NCBI GenBank assembly: GCA_016716305.1
Contig: JADJWP010000001.1
Coordinates: 186,001 to 250,000, forward strand
DNA: 64,000 bases
From: Chloracidobacterium sp.
Lineage (GTDB): Bacteria; Acidobacteriota; Blastocatellia; Pyrinomonadales; Pyrinomonadaceae
Reading direction: 5' to 3'
Shown: piece by piece, positions 34,149 through 43,845 of the stretch
Numbering within the stretch: the first letter of the stretch is position 1
Layout of the letters: each line of letters begins with the position of its first letter
Translations under genes and position numbers: made by a program
Notes under the pieces: generated by a model
What the model saw: only the letters and a program-made list of their open reading frames with translations
Told to the model about the DNA's origin: nothing
Databases searched by the model: none

Positions 34149-35234
34149 ATGGCTGAAGCGTCAACAACCGAGAGAATTAACCCGAACGGCAACGGCGAAG
34201 GGTTCATCGAGATCTTTGTTTATCGAAGCGGCGCGGACGCGGTCGAAGAAGGATTTTCAATAGAAGAGCTGCCCGATCTGCTTGCCGATCAGACCAATGT
34301 CGTCTGGGTCGACCTCAGGGGCGAATCTGAGGCCGATCTGCCAAAGATCCAACATCTGCTGCTTGATGTTTTCAAGTTCCACCATCTAACGGTCGAGGAC
34401 TGCATCGAAGAGCGTAATCAACCAAAGATCGAGGCTTTTCCGGATTATTTCTATTTTATAGTGCACGGCGTAAAGCCGGACGAAACGTCGCCTACCAACT
34501 TTGTAACGAAAGAGCTGGACGGTTACCTCGGCCACAATTACGTCGTCACATTTCACACTGAGCGATTTCGCAGTATCAGAGACGTGAAGACACTGTTGCG
34601 AAGCACTCCTTTCGCCTGCCAACGCGGTGCCGCATATTTACTTCATCAGATCCTCGATCAGGTCGTGGATTATTATATGCCGCTCGTTGATGATTTTGAC
34701 GATGTGATCGACGGACTCGAGGAACGTGTACTTCGGATGCACAAACGCGACAACCGGGTGCTCGAAGACATCATGGACGTCAGGCGCAGCGTCGCACGCC
34801 TCAAACGGATCTCGACGCGTCAGCTCGAAGTGTTGTACCGGATGTCGCACGGCGAATTTCCGCAAATACCCGAGAATGTTATCCCCTTTTTCCGGGATGT
34901 TCACGACCATCTGCTTAGGATCTCAGACCTGTCGGAAAATTACCGCGATCTGATCGGCGGTCTTTTCGAGATTCATTTTTCGGCGGTCGCGACCAAGACC
35001 AACGAGGTGATGAAAACGCTCGCGGTCGTTTCTGCGATCATATTGCCGCTTACGTTGCTCGCCGGCATCTACGGTATGAATTTCGATTACATGCCCGAAT
35101 TGCGGTCACCTATCGGATATTTTGCCACGCTCGCCGCGATGGCGTTGATCACGGTGGTATTACTGTTCTATTTTTGGAGGCGAGGCTGGATCTTTCAGGG
35201 CGAACACGACCCGGATGAGGATGATAAGAAGTGA
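34149..35234 (+). CDS. corA: CorA-type magnesium/cobalt transporter
   Basis: This 361-residue protein has the CorA layout: a cytoplasmic alpha/beta N-terminal domain (VWVDLRGESE, FHHLTVEDCIEE), a long stalk helix (about 180-290), and two C-terminal membrane helices with the selectivity motif YGMNF (about 308-312) between them, followed by a basic tail. The family forms pentameric channels for Mg2+ and, in some cases, Co2+ or Ni2+. It is monocistronic and divergent from the ABC exporter. Confidence 0.95.
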   Translation: MAEASTTERINPNGNGEGFIEIFVYRSGADAVEEGFSIEELPDLLADQTNVVWVDLRGESEADLPKIQHLLLDVFKFHHLTVEDCIEERNQPKIEAFPDYFYFIVHGVKPDETSPTNFVTKELDGYLGHNYVVTFHTERFRSIRDVKTLLRSTPFACQRGAAYLLHQILDQVVDYYMPLVDDFDDVIDGLEERVLRMHKRDNRVLEDIMDVRRSVARLKRISTRQLEVLYRMSHGEFPQIPENVIPFFRDVHDHLLRISDLSENYRDLIGGLFEIHFSAVATKTNEVMKTLAVVSAIILPLTLLAGIYGMNFDYMPELRSPIGYFATLAAMALITVVLLFYFWRRGWIFQGEHDPDEDDKK

Positions 35235-35252
35235 ATGGCCAAACCCTTTGAC

Positions 35253-35981
35253 CTAAAGTTCAAGACGCTGCCACATCGACTCGACCTGGACGTCACCAAA
35301 ACCGTAGACTGCGGCTCGTTTCTGAAATTCCGGAAATGCGGCCTCGAAGGTGCTGATCCCTTCGTTCCGCAGCTCTGAAAGGATCTCGATCGGGCGTGTT
35401 TCGATGACAGCCGCCGCCTCGCAGACCTCCTTCAGAAACGGGAAACACGGCGATCGATGATCAGCCAACCGGCGAAGTTCAGCGTGATCATGATGCCTGA
35501 ATGCATTCCAAAGTCTCGAGCCTTGCTCGATATCATCAACCGTGAACTCGATCCTTGATTCAAAACACTTCAGCAGATCTGCTGCATCATGTCGGCCAAA
35601 TCCCTTCCACACCTCGTCCGGCGAAGCGTTCAATGGTGCGACGCGGAAGATCGTTACGTCCGAACCATTCAGCAGGTCAAGGCAAAACCACATATTGACG
35701 CTGCAAAAAAGCTCGTATTCGAACCACAGATTCACTTCCGAGCCGGGCGTCAATTCCGTAAGCACGTTGATCTCGTCGGCGACCTTTTCATGATAATCGA
35801 TCACGTCGTCGCCATATTCGGCCAGAACGAACTGTGCGCGCTCGTCCCAGAATTCGGCCAGACCAGGAGCATCTATCGGACCCGAGATCAATGCTTCGCG
35901 AAATACGATCAGTTTGCCATCGAGGCCTGTCTTATTGAACTCTTCGACTTGGGCGTCGCCCGGAAGAACGTGATAGATCAT
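35253..35981 (-). CDS. DUF1835-domain protein
   Basis: The protein has 242 residues from the ATG at 35981, which overlaps the stop of pgpA by four bases (ATGA), so the two are translationally coupled. The N-terminus MIYHVLPGD, FREALISGPI, and the later LWFEYELFCSVNMWFCLDLL match DUF1835, a family of unknown function found mostly in soil bacteria. The longer frame to 36110 merely reads through pgpA. No transmembrane or export signal. Confidence 0.85.
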   Translation of the reverse strand: MIYHVLPGDAQVEEFNKTGLDGKLIVFREALISGPIDAPGLAEFWDERAQFVLAEYGDDVIDYHEKVADEINVLTELTPGSEVNLWFEYELFCSVNMWFCLDLLNGSDVTIFRVAPLNASPDEVWKGFGRHDAADLLKCFESRIEFTVDDIEQGSRLWNAFRHHDHAELRRLADHRSPCFPFLKEVCEAAAVIETRPIEILSELRNEGISTFEAAFPEFQKRAAVYGFGDVQVESMWQRLEL

Positions 35982-36532
35982 ATCTGAAGACTTACTGCGT
36001 AGATCACCGCAAGGCAAACACCGGCGTACACGCCTGCGACCAGATCGTCCGCGCAAACACCGAGGCCGCCCGGCAGTTCCTGAAGACCGTCTATCGGATA
36101 CGGCTTCCAAATATCAAAAAGCCGAAAAAGTAGAAAGCCGGCCAATATGTAATGCCAGCCGATACCAAACGGAACGAACAAAAACACGACCAATTGGCCC
36201 ATTACCTCGTCAACGACAGCTTCCGACGGATCGGAATTGCCCAACAGATCGATCGAACGGCCCGATGACCAGATTCCGGCGATCGCAAACAGCACCAAAC
36301 CGACAGCAAGAACCGCATAGACCTGAGCCTGGGACGGCCCGTTCATAAAACCGAAACCCGTTCGTCTTAGATATTCCAGAAGGCTTTCGATCGAAAGGTA
36401 GATCACGATACCGACCATCGAACCCCACGTTCCCGGCGCGATCGGCAAATAACCAACGCCCCATGTGGTCAGACCGAGGGCTAGGTGGTCTTTGATCCCC
36501 TCAGGTTTTCGGCGTTCGATGGTGTGTTTCAT
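35978..36532 (-). CDS. pgpA: Phosphatidylglycerophosphatase A
   Basis: This 184-residue membrane protein carries the PgpA motifs: GYLPIAPGTWGS near residue 27, DPSEAVVDEVMGQ (about 101-113) and FRLFDIWKPYPI, then LPGGLGVCADDLVAGVYA with catalytic Asp residues. It dephosphorylates phosphatidylglycerol phosphate in the inner membrane, the last step of phosphatidylglycerol synthesis. Four spans. Coupled by a 4-base overlap to the DUF1835 gene. Confidence 0.95.
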   Translation of the reverse strand: MKHTIERRKPEGIKDHLALGLTTWGVGYLPIAPGTWGSMVGIVIYLSIESLLEYLRRTGFGFMNGPSQAQVYAVLAVGLVLFAIAGIWSSGRSIDLLGNSDPSEAVVDEVMGQLVVFLFVPFGIGWHYILAGFLLFRLFDIWKPYPIDGLQELPGGLGVCADDLVAGVYAGVCLAVIYAVSLQI

Positions 36533-36612
36533 ACGATCGGTAGATCGGCCGCAGTAAAACCCGCGATCCGATGTCTAAACAAGATAAGAGAACTTAAAGA
36601 TCGACCGGCCAA

Positions 36613-37194
36613 CTAAAACTCGATTCCCTGCTGGGCATAGATCCCTGCATGAAATGGGTGTTTGATCTCCTTCATTTCGGTGACGAGATCCGCAGCTTCG
36701 ATGAGTTCAGCGGGTGCGTTTCTGCCGGTAGCTATGATGTGCAGGTGCTTTTGTTCTCCGCGGACCGCCTTTATCTCAGCAACAACGGCGTTCACATCTA
36801 GAAATTTGTAATCGAGAACGTATACCAGCTCGTCAAATACCAGAAGATCATACTCTGCAGACCGCATCTTCTCGACACAGAGTCTCCAGGTTTCTTCCGA
36901 GGTCCGGATGTCGACAGCAGGGTCTTTTGTATCCCATGTGAATCCGGCGCCCATTGTATGGACCTCGACACCGAGTTTTTCCAGTGATTCATGTTCGCCG
37001 TAACGATCCGTGCTCGATTTCATGAATTGGATCATGCAGCATTTCATTCCGCGTCCGGCCGCCCTGACAAGCACGCCGATCGCAGCTGTGGTCTTGCCTT
37101 TACCATCACCGGTGTTGACCATCAGCAGCCCGTGCGTGTTTTCGCGATAGTCCTCGCGACGCCATTTATAGCGCTTTTCTTTCGAATCCGTCAT
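36613..37194 (-). CDS. cobO: Cob(I)yrinic acid a,c-diamide adenosyltransferase
   Basis: This is 193 residues from the ATG at 37194. P-loop NTPase of the CobO/BtuR type: GDGKGKTTAAIG, MIQFMKS, FDELVYVLDY and RNAPAELIEAADLVTEM. It transfers the adenosyl group from ATP to cobalt(I) corrinoids, making coenzyme B12 or salvaging corrinoids. The frame is open 66 codons further upstream into nrnA, but that part is not protein-like. It is the last gene after rimP-nusA-infB-rbfA-nrnA; the 92-base gap leaves room for its own promoter. Confidence 0.95.
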   Translation of the reverse strand: MTDSKEKRYKWRREDYRENTHGLLMVNTGDGKGKTTAAIGVLVRAAGRGMKCCMIQFMKSSTDRYGEHESLEKLGVEVHTMGAGFTWDTKDPAVDIRTSEETWRLCVEKMRSAEYDLLVFDELVYVLDYKFLDVNAVVAEIKAVRGEQKHLHIIATGRNAPAELIEAADLVTEMKEIKHPFHAGIYAQQGIEF

Positions 37195-37286
37195 AACAAA
37201 AGAAAAAATCGGCGGCAGACCTGTAAGTGGCTTATTGCCAATTGCAACCCGCGGCCGACGGTCCTGTCGATCAAATTGTGAGCTGT

Positions 37287-38285
37287 CTATATGAGGTCTG
37301 GCGCGACCGTGATATCGCCGGCCCAGATCGTGGTCGCATCCTCGACGGCTTCGCGCACTGCCTCGACCAATTCGCGCTCTTTCTCGTCCCAATTACCCTC
37401 GATCCTCAGTCCGGCCGCATTCCGGTGTCCGCCGCCGCCAAACTTTTCGGCGATCTTTGCGACATTGATATCGCCTTTGGACCGAAGGCTGACCCGATAT
37501 TGTTCCGGGCCGGTCTCGCGCATATAAACGACGGCGAGAATTTCACGCGCCGCGAGCGGGATATTCACAAAGCCATTGTTGTCGCCATCGACGGCATTGG
37601 CGACCTCACGCATTTCTAGCGTCTGCCGCATCCAGGCGACCCTGCCGCTCTCATCGCGTTTCACAGTGCCGAGCACCTGTCGCATCAATTCGATCCTCGA
37701 CCATGGATAATTGTTATAGACAGCTTCCGATATCTCGGCCGGCTTTACCCCGGCCTTGACGAGTTCGGATGCGACCTTTAATGTCCGGTCGGTCGTGTTC
37801 GAAAAGTGAAACGACCCCGTATCGGTCACCAGAGCCATGTAGACGCATTCCGCGATCTCTTTCGTAACCCGGCCGCCGATCGCCTTGCAGAGGTTATAGA
37901 TCATTTCGCCGACGGCCGAAGCCGTCGAATCGATCCAATTGATCGTTCCGAAATGTTCGCTCGTGGCATGGTGGTCGATATTTACAGTAAATTCGCTTTC
38001 GAGTCCTTTGATCCCCGGCCGTTCAAGGTCCGAGCATTCGATAACGAAGATCGCGTCGTACTGTGTATCGATCGCTTCCACATCGCGGATCTCGGCCGCA
38101 CCGGGAAGGTGCCTGTAAGCGGGCGGTATCTCGCCATTCACAATAACCTCGGCCGATTTACCGAATGAACGAAGAAGCCAACACAACCCAAGCGACGAGC
38201 CGACCCCGTCGCCATCGGGTTTGATGTGCGTCGTGATCCCGAACTTCTGCTTGCTTTCAATTAACTCTACTACCTGACTTAACAC
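37287..38285 (-). CDS. nrnA: DHH/DHHA1 phosphoesterase, NrnA-like
   Basis: This 332-residue protein has the DHH motifs: HIKPDGDGVGS (20-30, metal ligands His20, Asp24, Asp26), DHH (104-106), and the DHHA1 signature GGGGHRNAAG near residue 290. NrnA degrades nanoRNA and dephosphorylates pAp. It starts at GTG (38285); no ribosome-binding site is visible. Position directly after rbfA is the usual one in rimP-nusA-infB operons. Confidence 0.93.
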   Translation of the reverse strand: MLSQVVELIESKQKFGITTHIKPDGDGVGSSLGLCWLLRSFGKSAEVIVNGEIPPAYRHLPGAAEIRDVEAIDTQYDAIFVIECSDLERPGIKGLESEFTVNIDHHATSEHFGTINWIDSTASAVGEMIYNLCKAIGGRVTKEIAECVYMALVTDTGSFHFSNTTDRTLKVASELVKAGVKPAEISEAVYNNYPWSRIELMRQVLGTVKRDESGRVAWMRQTLEMREVANAVDGDNNGFVNIPLAAREILAVVYMRETGPEQYRVSLRSKGDINVAKIAEKFGGGGHRNAAGLRIEGNWDEKERELVEAVREAVEDATTIWAGDITVAPDLI

Positions 38286-38340
38286 TTATAAGAAAGACGA
38301 GGGTCAAAGTCTGAACAAAAGCCGGTTTCTGCCCTGTTCT

Positions 38341-38712
38341 TTATCCCTCGCCATCCGTCCTTTCATTTAATTCGCCCCTGCTTGTCAGATCTCGCAGGAT
38401 CTCGCCCACGCGAGCTGCGTTCTCCTCGGCGGTGTCCCTCGCAAAGTACAGAATCGGGACGTGGCGCAAACTAAGATTCATTGCCACTTGCTGCCGCACA
38501 AAACCGGCTGCGTGCTGCAGTGCTTTCAAAGCCGTCTTTATCTCGTCCTCGGAGCCTTCGACGAGAACGTAAACCTTCGCGTCTCGAAGGTCGTCGGAAA
38601 CCTTTACGTCCGTAACGATAGCCGTTTCGATCCGTGGATCGTCCAATTCGAAGCCGACGACCTCAGCGATCTCTTCCTTTAAGGCTTCCGCCAATCGTTC
38701 CGGACGACGCAT
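38341..38712 (-). CDS. rbfA: Ribosome-binding factor A
   Basis: This is 123 residues: MRRPERLAEALKEEIAEVV, ELDDPRIETAIVTDVKVSDDL and RQQVAMNLSLRHVPIL follow the RbfA KH-like fold. It binds the immature 30S subunit and helps 16S rRNA 5'-end maturation. It lies between infB (58 bases upstream) and nrnA (55 bases downstream). The start has no clear Shine-Dalgarno; a 12-bp palindrome CTTCAGCTGAAG lies just before the ATG. Confidence 0.96.
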   Translation of the reverse strand: MRRPERLAEALKEEIAEVVGFELDDPRIETAIVTDVKVSDDLRDAKVYVLVEGSEDEIKTALKALQHAAGFVRQQVAMNLSLRHVPILYFARDTAEENAARVGEILRDLTSRGELNERTDGEG

Positions 38713-38770
38713 AACTTCAGCTGAAGATCGAAAGACCGTTTCGTCGACCGGCCTTTCCGATCTCCGTTCC

Positions 38771-41509
38771 TTACAATTCGGTAGCCGCGATTCGCTCGAT
38801 CACAAATGCCTCGATCTCATCATCGACCTTGATGTCGTTGAAGTTGACCAGGCTGATACCGCATTCATATCCCTGCTTGACCTCGTTCGTATCTTCCTTG
38901 AAACGCTTGAGTGACGAGATATCACCTTCCCAAACGACAACCCCATCGCGAATAAGACGAGCTTTCGCCTGGCGGCGGATAAGTCCGTCGGTCACACGAC
39001 AGCCTGCGATCGTACCGATCTTGGATACCTTGAATGTCTCTTGTACGAGAGCCTTGCCCAGAATGACCTCTTTCTCGATCGCGTCGAGCATCCCGATCAT
39101 CGCGGCCTTTATCTCTTCTTCGACCTTGTAGATGATCGAGTGGAGCCGGATATCGACGTCTTCCTGTTTCGCAACGTCTGCCGCACGTGCCTCGGGTCGG
39201 ACATTGAATCCGATAATGACGACCGCCGTCGATACATCGTCTGCCTGCGTCGCTGAGGCGAGCAAAACATCCGATTCCGCGATCGCCCCGACACCGGCCC
39301 GGATGACCCGAACCTTGACCTTTTCGGTCGAAAGTTTTTCGAGCGTCGCCCGTAGAACCTCGACCGAGCCTTGAACGTCAGCCTTGAGGATGACAAGAAG
39401 TTCCTTGACCTCGGCCTGGCCGAGCGATTCGATACCGCGTTTTGTCGTCTTCAGCATCGCTGCCTGACGCGCATGCATCTGACGCTGGCCAGCGATGGTC
39501 TGCGCCCGATCGACGTCCGCGACGACCTGGAATGTATCACCCGCCTGAGGAACGCCCTGCAGCCCGAGCACTTCGACCGGTGTCGCTGGTCCTGCCTCGG
39601 TGACCGGTTCGCCGCGATCGGAGAACATCGCCCTGACCTTTCCGTAAAACTGGCCGACAATGAACGGGTCGCCGACACGCAGCGTCCCTTGCTGAACAAG
39701 CGCCGTGGCCACAGCACCGCGGCCTTTGTCGAGTTTTGCTTCGAGCACCACGCCCGATGCACGCCTTGTCGGGCTTGCCTTCAGGTCAAGAATATCTGCC
39801 TGCAGCAACACGGTTTCGAGAAGCGTGTCGAGGCCTTGCCGATTCTTGGCTGAGACCGGGACCATTTCGACGTCGCCGCCCCAATCGATCGGCTGCAGAC
39901 CAAGCCCTGCGAGACCTTGTTTGACCTTGTCCGGATTTGCGTCGGGCCTGTCGATCTTGTTGATCGCGACAATGATCGGGACTTTTGCGGCTTTCGAGTG
40001 TTCGACCGCTTCGACCGTTTGAGGCATGACACCGTCGTCGGCCGCAACGACCAGGATGACGATATCCGTCGCCTTTGCACCACGGGCACGCATCATCGTG
40101 AAGGCTTCGTGGCCGGGTGTGTCCAAGAATACGACGCGGCGAGGATGTGCCGGATCTTCGGCATTCGCGACCTGAACACTGTACGCACCGATGTGCTGCG
40201 TGATGCCGCCGGCCTCGCCCTCGGCGACACGCTCGGACCGGATCGCATCCAGAAGCGAGGTCTTACCGTGATCGACGTGACCCATCACCGTGATCACCGG
40301 AGCTCGCGAAAGTTCGACATCATCTGCATCAGCTGCGATCAGTTCTTCGAACTCCTGTTCGATGACCATTTCCTCGAACGGTACGAAGCTGACCTCGTAA
40401 CCAAAATCGAGTCCGAGTTCGCCTGCCATCTTTTCACCGATCGGCTGGTTGAGCGTGGCAAAGACGCCTCGTTTTATCAGCAGCTGTACGATGTCGCGCG
40501 GCGTGATGCCAAGCGCTTCAGCGTATTCGCGAACCGTTGCTCCTTCGACGAGCCTGACCTGTTTTAATTCTCCGCCTTCTACGCGTCCGACCTGTGACAT
40601 CACGCGTTCTTCGATGGTCCGCTGACGCGGAGCATCGAGATCACGTTCCGCAAACCTGCCGCCTTTCGCGTCCACGCCCTTGCCTTTTCGTCCGCCGGAG
40701 CGGCCCGGCCTGCGGCGGCTGTCTGCCGGCGGCGTGTAATTCAACTGCGGTGTCGCGGTCTCACCCGGCGTGCCCTTGAATTCGGGCCTGCGGACACCGC
40801 GAGCATCGCGGCCTGCGCGTGCGTCGGTGGTAAGCTTGCCGGTGCGGGTCGGCTGTTCGGCCACGACGCGTTCGCCCGGCTTTACGCCGCGCGCAAGCGC
40901 GTCCGGGCTAAGGATAAGCCGCTTTACTTTTGTTCCGCTCGGCCCAACCGCGGTCGATTCGGAACTTGCTTCCGGCGCGGTCTCTGTCTCAGCAGAAACG
41001 ACTTCGGTCTCCGGCTGTTCCGATTTGACCTCGGCTGTTTCCGTCTCCGGAGCCTCTGCTGTCTCAGCCGAAGCCTCGGCGGGAGCGACGACCTCGGCCG
41101 GTTTTACGTCCCTGGCCTTGAGTACCTTTCTTACGGTCGCGGTAGGTTTGGCCTCGGGCTCAGCCTCCGGCACGGCCGCCGGTTTCGCCTTTACCTTGAC
41201 GGCGGTCTTCGGTGCTTCAACTACCGGTGCTTCCTCGACCGGAGCGGCAGCTGCTTCGGCCGGCTGCTGCTCCTCGTCGGTTGTCTCCGATTTCTTTGAT
41301 GCCTTGATGACCTTGATCGCCCGTTTCGGCGTCGGATCTGCTTTCGGAAAGTATTTCAGCCGCACCTTCTCGGCCAACTCCATGCTCACCGAATTGGACG
41401 GCACACTGATATCTGCTCCCTCACGGCGTAAATCTTCCATTACGCGCTTAGTGTCCTGCTTGAGGTCACGTGCAAGGTCATAGACTCGTATCTTCTTACC
41501 AATCGGCAT
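38771..41509 (-). CDS. infB: Translation initiation factor IF-2
   Basis: This is a 912-residue protein. Residues 1-50 are an IF2_N domain (IRVYDLARDL), then a long low-complexity region to about 300 rich in Ala, Glu and Pro. A second IF2_N copy (about 320-370, VREYADALGI-like) precedes the GTPase domain: G1 GHVDHGKT at about 411-418, G3 DTPGHEAF, G4 NKID. Domains II, III and IV follow and end VNFNDIKVDDEIEAF. IF-2 places initiator tRNA on the ribosome. AGGAAAA precedes the ATG. Confidence 0.97.
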   Translation of the reverse strand: MPIGKKIRVYDLARDLKQDTKRVMEDLRREGADISVPSNSVSMELAEKVRLKYFPKADPTPKRAIKVIKASKKSETTDEEQQPAEAAAAPVEEAPVVEAPKTAVKVKAKPAAVPEAEPEAKPTATVRKVLKARDVKPAEVVAPAEASAETAEAPETETAEVKSEQPETEVVSAETETAPEASSESTAVGPSGTKVKRLILSPDALARGVKPGERVVAEQPTRTGKLTTDARAGRDARGVRRPEFKGTPGETATPQLNYTPPADSRRRPGRSGGRKGKGVDAKGGRFAERDLDAPRQRTIEERVMSQVGRVEGGELKQVRLVEGATVREYAEALGITPRDIVQLLIKRGVFATLNQPIGEKMAGELGLDFGYEVSFVPFEEMVIEQEFEELIAADADDVELSRAPVITVMGHVDHGKTSLLDAIRSERVAEGEAGGITQHIGAYSVQVANAEDPAHPRRVVFLDTPGHEAFTMMRARGAKATDIVILVVAADDGVMPQTVEAVEHSKAAKVPIIVAINKIDRPDANPDKVKQGLAGLGLQPIDWGGDVEMVPVSAKNRQGLDTLLETVLLQADILDLKASPTRRASGVVLEAKLDKGRGAVATALVQQGTLRVGDPFIVGQFYGKVRAMFSDRGEPVTEAGPATPVEVLGLQGVPQAGDTFQVVADVDRAQTIAGQRQMHARQAAMLKTTKRGIESLGQAEVKELLVILKADVQGSVEVLRATLEKLSTEKVKVRVIRAGVGAIAESDVLLASATQADDVSTAVVIIGFNVRPEARAADVAKQEDVDIRLHSIIYKVEEEIKAAMIGMLDAIEKEVILGKALVQETFKVSKIGTIAGCRVTDGLIRRQAKARLIRDGVVVWEGDISSLKRFKEDTNEVKQGYECGISLVNFNDIKVDDEIEAFVIERIAATEL

Positions 41510-41598
41510 AAGTTTTCCTGTAATTCAACTTCCCCAAAAACTGCGACTCAACGCGTAACGGCCAAGACAAAAACAAAGGGTGCGGTATCGATCACCCG

Positions 41599-43215
41599 CT
41601 AATCAGCTGTCGGCGACGCAGATCCGTCCTCTACGTTCGAGTCTTTTTCCTGCTCGTTTTCGGCGGTCGCGGCGTCTTCGCCTATCGCTGCTTCTGCATC
41701 CTCGGGTTCTGTGGCCGGCTCGTCTTCGGCAGCTGCGACGTCTGTTTCGTCGGATGCCGGCTCTGAGGTTTCAGCCTCCGCCGCTTCAACATCGGCCGAG
41801 GGCTCAAGCTCTTCCGCCTGAATTTCGTCAGCACTATCAGCCGGCTGATCGGTCGACTCCTGAGCGGTCTCGCCGTCGCCCTCTGATTCCTCAGGTCCTT
41901 CGACCGCACCCGTTTCGCCTATCTGTAAGTTCTTTGCCTCGACGATCGCTGCTGCCGAGCTCAGGATCGATTCTGCCTCATCGAGACTGACGTCGAGGTA
42001 TTCGACCAGGTCGTCAAGCGATGTCGACGCAAGAGCTTCGACATCGGTGATTCCTTTTTCTGCAAGCGTTTCGGCCTGGTTCGCAGAAACTCCCTGAAGG
42101 GCGGTGATCGGAACTGCCTCGCCGGACGCCATCATCTGACCCATTTGAAGAGCGATCTCTTTCTTCAGGACGTCTTCGCTGACGATATTGATGTCCCATC
42201 CGACCAGGCGTGTCGCAAGGCGCACATTCTGCCCCTTCTTACCGATCGCCAGGCTCAGTTGGTCTTCGCCGACGATGACCTCCATCTGACGATTGTTGAT
42301 GTCGGTGATGCGGACCTGCGACACCTTTGCCGGCGAAAGTGCATTTGCCGCAAAGACCGAAGGCTCATCCGACCATTCGATGATGTCTATCTTCTCGCCT
42401 CGAAGCTCTTTGATGATCGATTGCACCCTCGAGCCTTTCATGCCGACGCAGGCGCCGACCGGATCCACATCTTTTTCGTTCGACGCAACGGCGATCTTCG
42501 CGCGGTCGCCGGGCTCGCGAACTGCCGATTTGATCACAACGGTCTCATCGTAGATCTCGGGCACCTCCATTTCGAAGAGACGTTTGATCAGCTCCGACGA
42601 AGCTCGTGAAACCTTGATCTGCTGGCCCTTCTGTTCTTTCGAAACGTCGACGATGACCACCCTGACGCGTTCACCCTGATTCCATAGTTCGCCTCGCGAC
42701 TGTTCGCTTCGCGGCAAAACGGCTTCGAGGTTGTTGCCGAGATCGATGATGATGTCGCCTCGCTCGAACCTTTTGACCATTCCGTTGATCAACTCGCCCT
42801 TTCGATCGATATATTCGTCATATACCTTTTCGCGGATCGCCTCTCGGACCTTTTGAACCAGTATCTGCTTGGCGGTCTGTGCCGCGATCCGTCCCATTTC
42901 TTCCTGCGGGAGCGGTATAAGAAGCATATCGCCGACCTCGATCTCATCGCCCGCCATTTCCTGGGCATCGGTCAACGACAACTCGGCCGAAGGATTCTCG
43001 ACCTCTTCTACGACGGTCTTCTGGACCGAGATCTCGATCATCCCTTCTTCGTTGTTCCAATCGACCTGAATGCTGTCGCCGGTCTTATCCTGATTGCGAA
43101 ACTGTTTGCGTGCGGCGGCCTTTACGGCGTCCTTCATTGCCTCGATCACCATATCGCGATCGAGCCCCTGCTCGCTGCACAATGCATCAATACTCTGTCC
43201 GATCGATGAAGTCAT
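41599..43215 (-). CDS. nusA: Transcription termination/antitermination factor NusA
   Basis: This 538-residue protein has an N-terminal RNA polymerase-binding domain (1-125), an S1 domain (about 130-200), two KH domains (about 225-360, GACVGMKGSRVQSI and LAIGKKGQNVRLA) and a helix-hairpin-helix region (365-430). The last about 100 residues are an unusually long acidic tail rich in Glu, Ala and Ser. NusA modulates pausing and termination and in several bacteria autoregulates this operon. Confidence 0.96.
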   Translation of the reverse strand: MTSSIGQSIDALCSEQGLDRDMVIEAMKDAVKAAARKQFRNQDKTGDSIQVDWNNEEGMIEISVQKTVVEEVENPSAELSLTDAQEMAGDEIEVGDMLLIPLPQEEMGRIAAQTAKQILVQKVREAIREKVYDEYIDRKGELINGMVKRFERGDIIIDLGNNLEAVLPRSEQSRGELWNQGERVRVVIVDVSKEQKGQQIKVSRASSELIKRLFEMEVPEIYDETVVIKSAVREPGDRAKIAVASNEKDVDPVGACVGMKGSRVQSIIKELRGEKIDIIEWSDEPSVFAANALSPAKVSQVRITDINNRQMEVIVGEDQLSLAIGKKGQNVRLATRLVGWDINIVSEDVLKKEIALQMGQMMASGEAVPITALQGVSANQAETLAEKGITDVEALASTSLDDLVEYLDVSLDEAESILSSAAAIVEAKNLQIGETGAVEGPEESEGDGETAQESTDQPADSADEIQAEELEPSADVEAAEAETSEPASDETDVAAAEDEPATEPEDAEAAIGEDAATAENEQEKDSNVEDGSASPTAD

Positions 43216-43287
43216 ATATAAATCTCAAAGTTCGTTTGCCGGGTATGTTGCCGAATGCCTGCCCGGCCGCGACAAAGACCCGTATGC

Positions 43288-43773
43288 CTATCCTTTTCTC
43301 AGGTCGTCCGCAATATCAAAAACCAAGTTCGCCTTCTTTACGATCCCATAGGGAATTCTCACGACATCTGCTGTTCGGTCGCTAAAAACGATCTCGTCTC
43401 CCTCAACGGTTTCGATCGTGCCCTTGAAGGCCTTTCTGGAATCAATCTCGTCGGTTGTCTTGATCCGTGCCTTTCGTCCGATGAATTTCTTAAAATCGTC
43501 AAGGCTGTAAAGTTCCCGTTCGAGCCCCGGCGACGAGACCTCCAGCACGTAAGCCGAAGGAATGAAATCGTCCGCATCCAAAACGGCCTCTATCGAACGC
43601 GACAGTTCGCCGCAATCCTCGACCGTAACGCCGCCAGGCTTATCAACGAAGACGCGCACGACCGGATTTCGCTTGGTGCCGGCGACCTCTGCATGAACGA
43701 ATTCAAGGCCCTTCTGCGAACTTGCGGTCATCGCTATCTGCCTGATCCTTTGCGAGATCGAACTCGTTTCCAT
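43288..43773 (-). CDS. rimP: Ribosome maturation factor RimP
   Basis: This 161-residue protein shows the RimP layout: an N-terminal alpha/beta domain (GLEFVHAEV, VRVFVDKPGGVTVEDC) with LEVSSPGLERELYSLDDF, then a small C-terminal SH3-like barrel (KGTIETVEGDEIVFS). It is needed for 30S maturation. It heads the operon rimP-nusA-infB-rbfA-nrnA. The leader upstream holds a promoter and a terminator-like hairpin (43785-43814). Confidence 0.95.
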   Translation of the reverse strand: METSSISQRIRQIAMTASSQKGLEFVHAEVAGTKRNPVVRVFVDKPGGVTVEDCGELSRSIEAVLDADDFIPSAYVLEVSSPGLERELYSLDDFKKFIGRKARIKTTDEIDSRKAFKGTIETVEGDEIVFSDRTADVVRIPYGIVKKANLVFDIADDLRKG

Positions 43774-43784
43774 TTGCGCTCACA

Positions 43785-43814
43785 CCAAAATAAAAAGTGG
43801 GCACGAAACCCACT
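43785..43814 (-). terminator. Terminator or attenuator in the rimP leader
   Basis: On the minus strand AGTGGG, loop TTTCGTG, CCCACT, then TTTTTATTTT. It sits between the predicted rimP promoter (43846-43875) and the rimP start. A second hairpin, GCGA-TGGGTT-TCGC at 43821-43834, precedes it and its loop repeats the nine bases TGGGTTTCG, giving mutually exclusive pairings. Confidence 0.75.
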
Positions 43815-43845
43815 AGTCATGCGAAACCCATCGCAACAAACTTAT

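Noticed and set aside
37195..37392. 66-codon extension of cobO into nrnA
   Set aside because: Same-strand out-of-frame overlap with nrnA and no CobO-like sequence before MTDSKEKRY.
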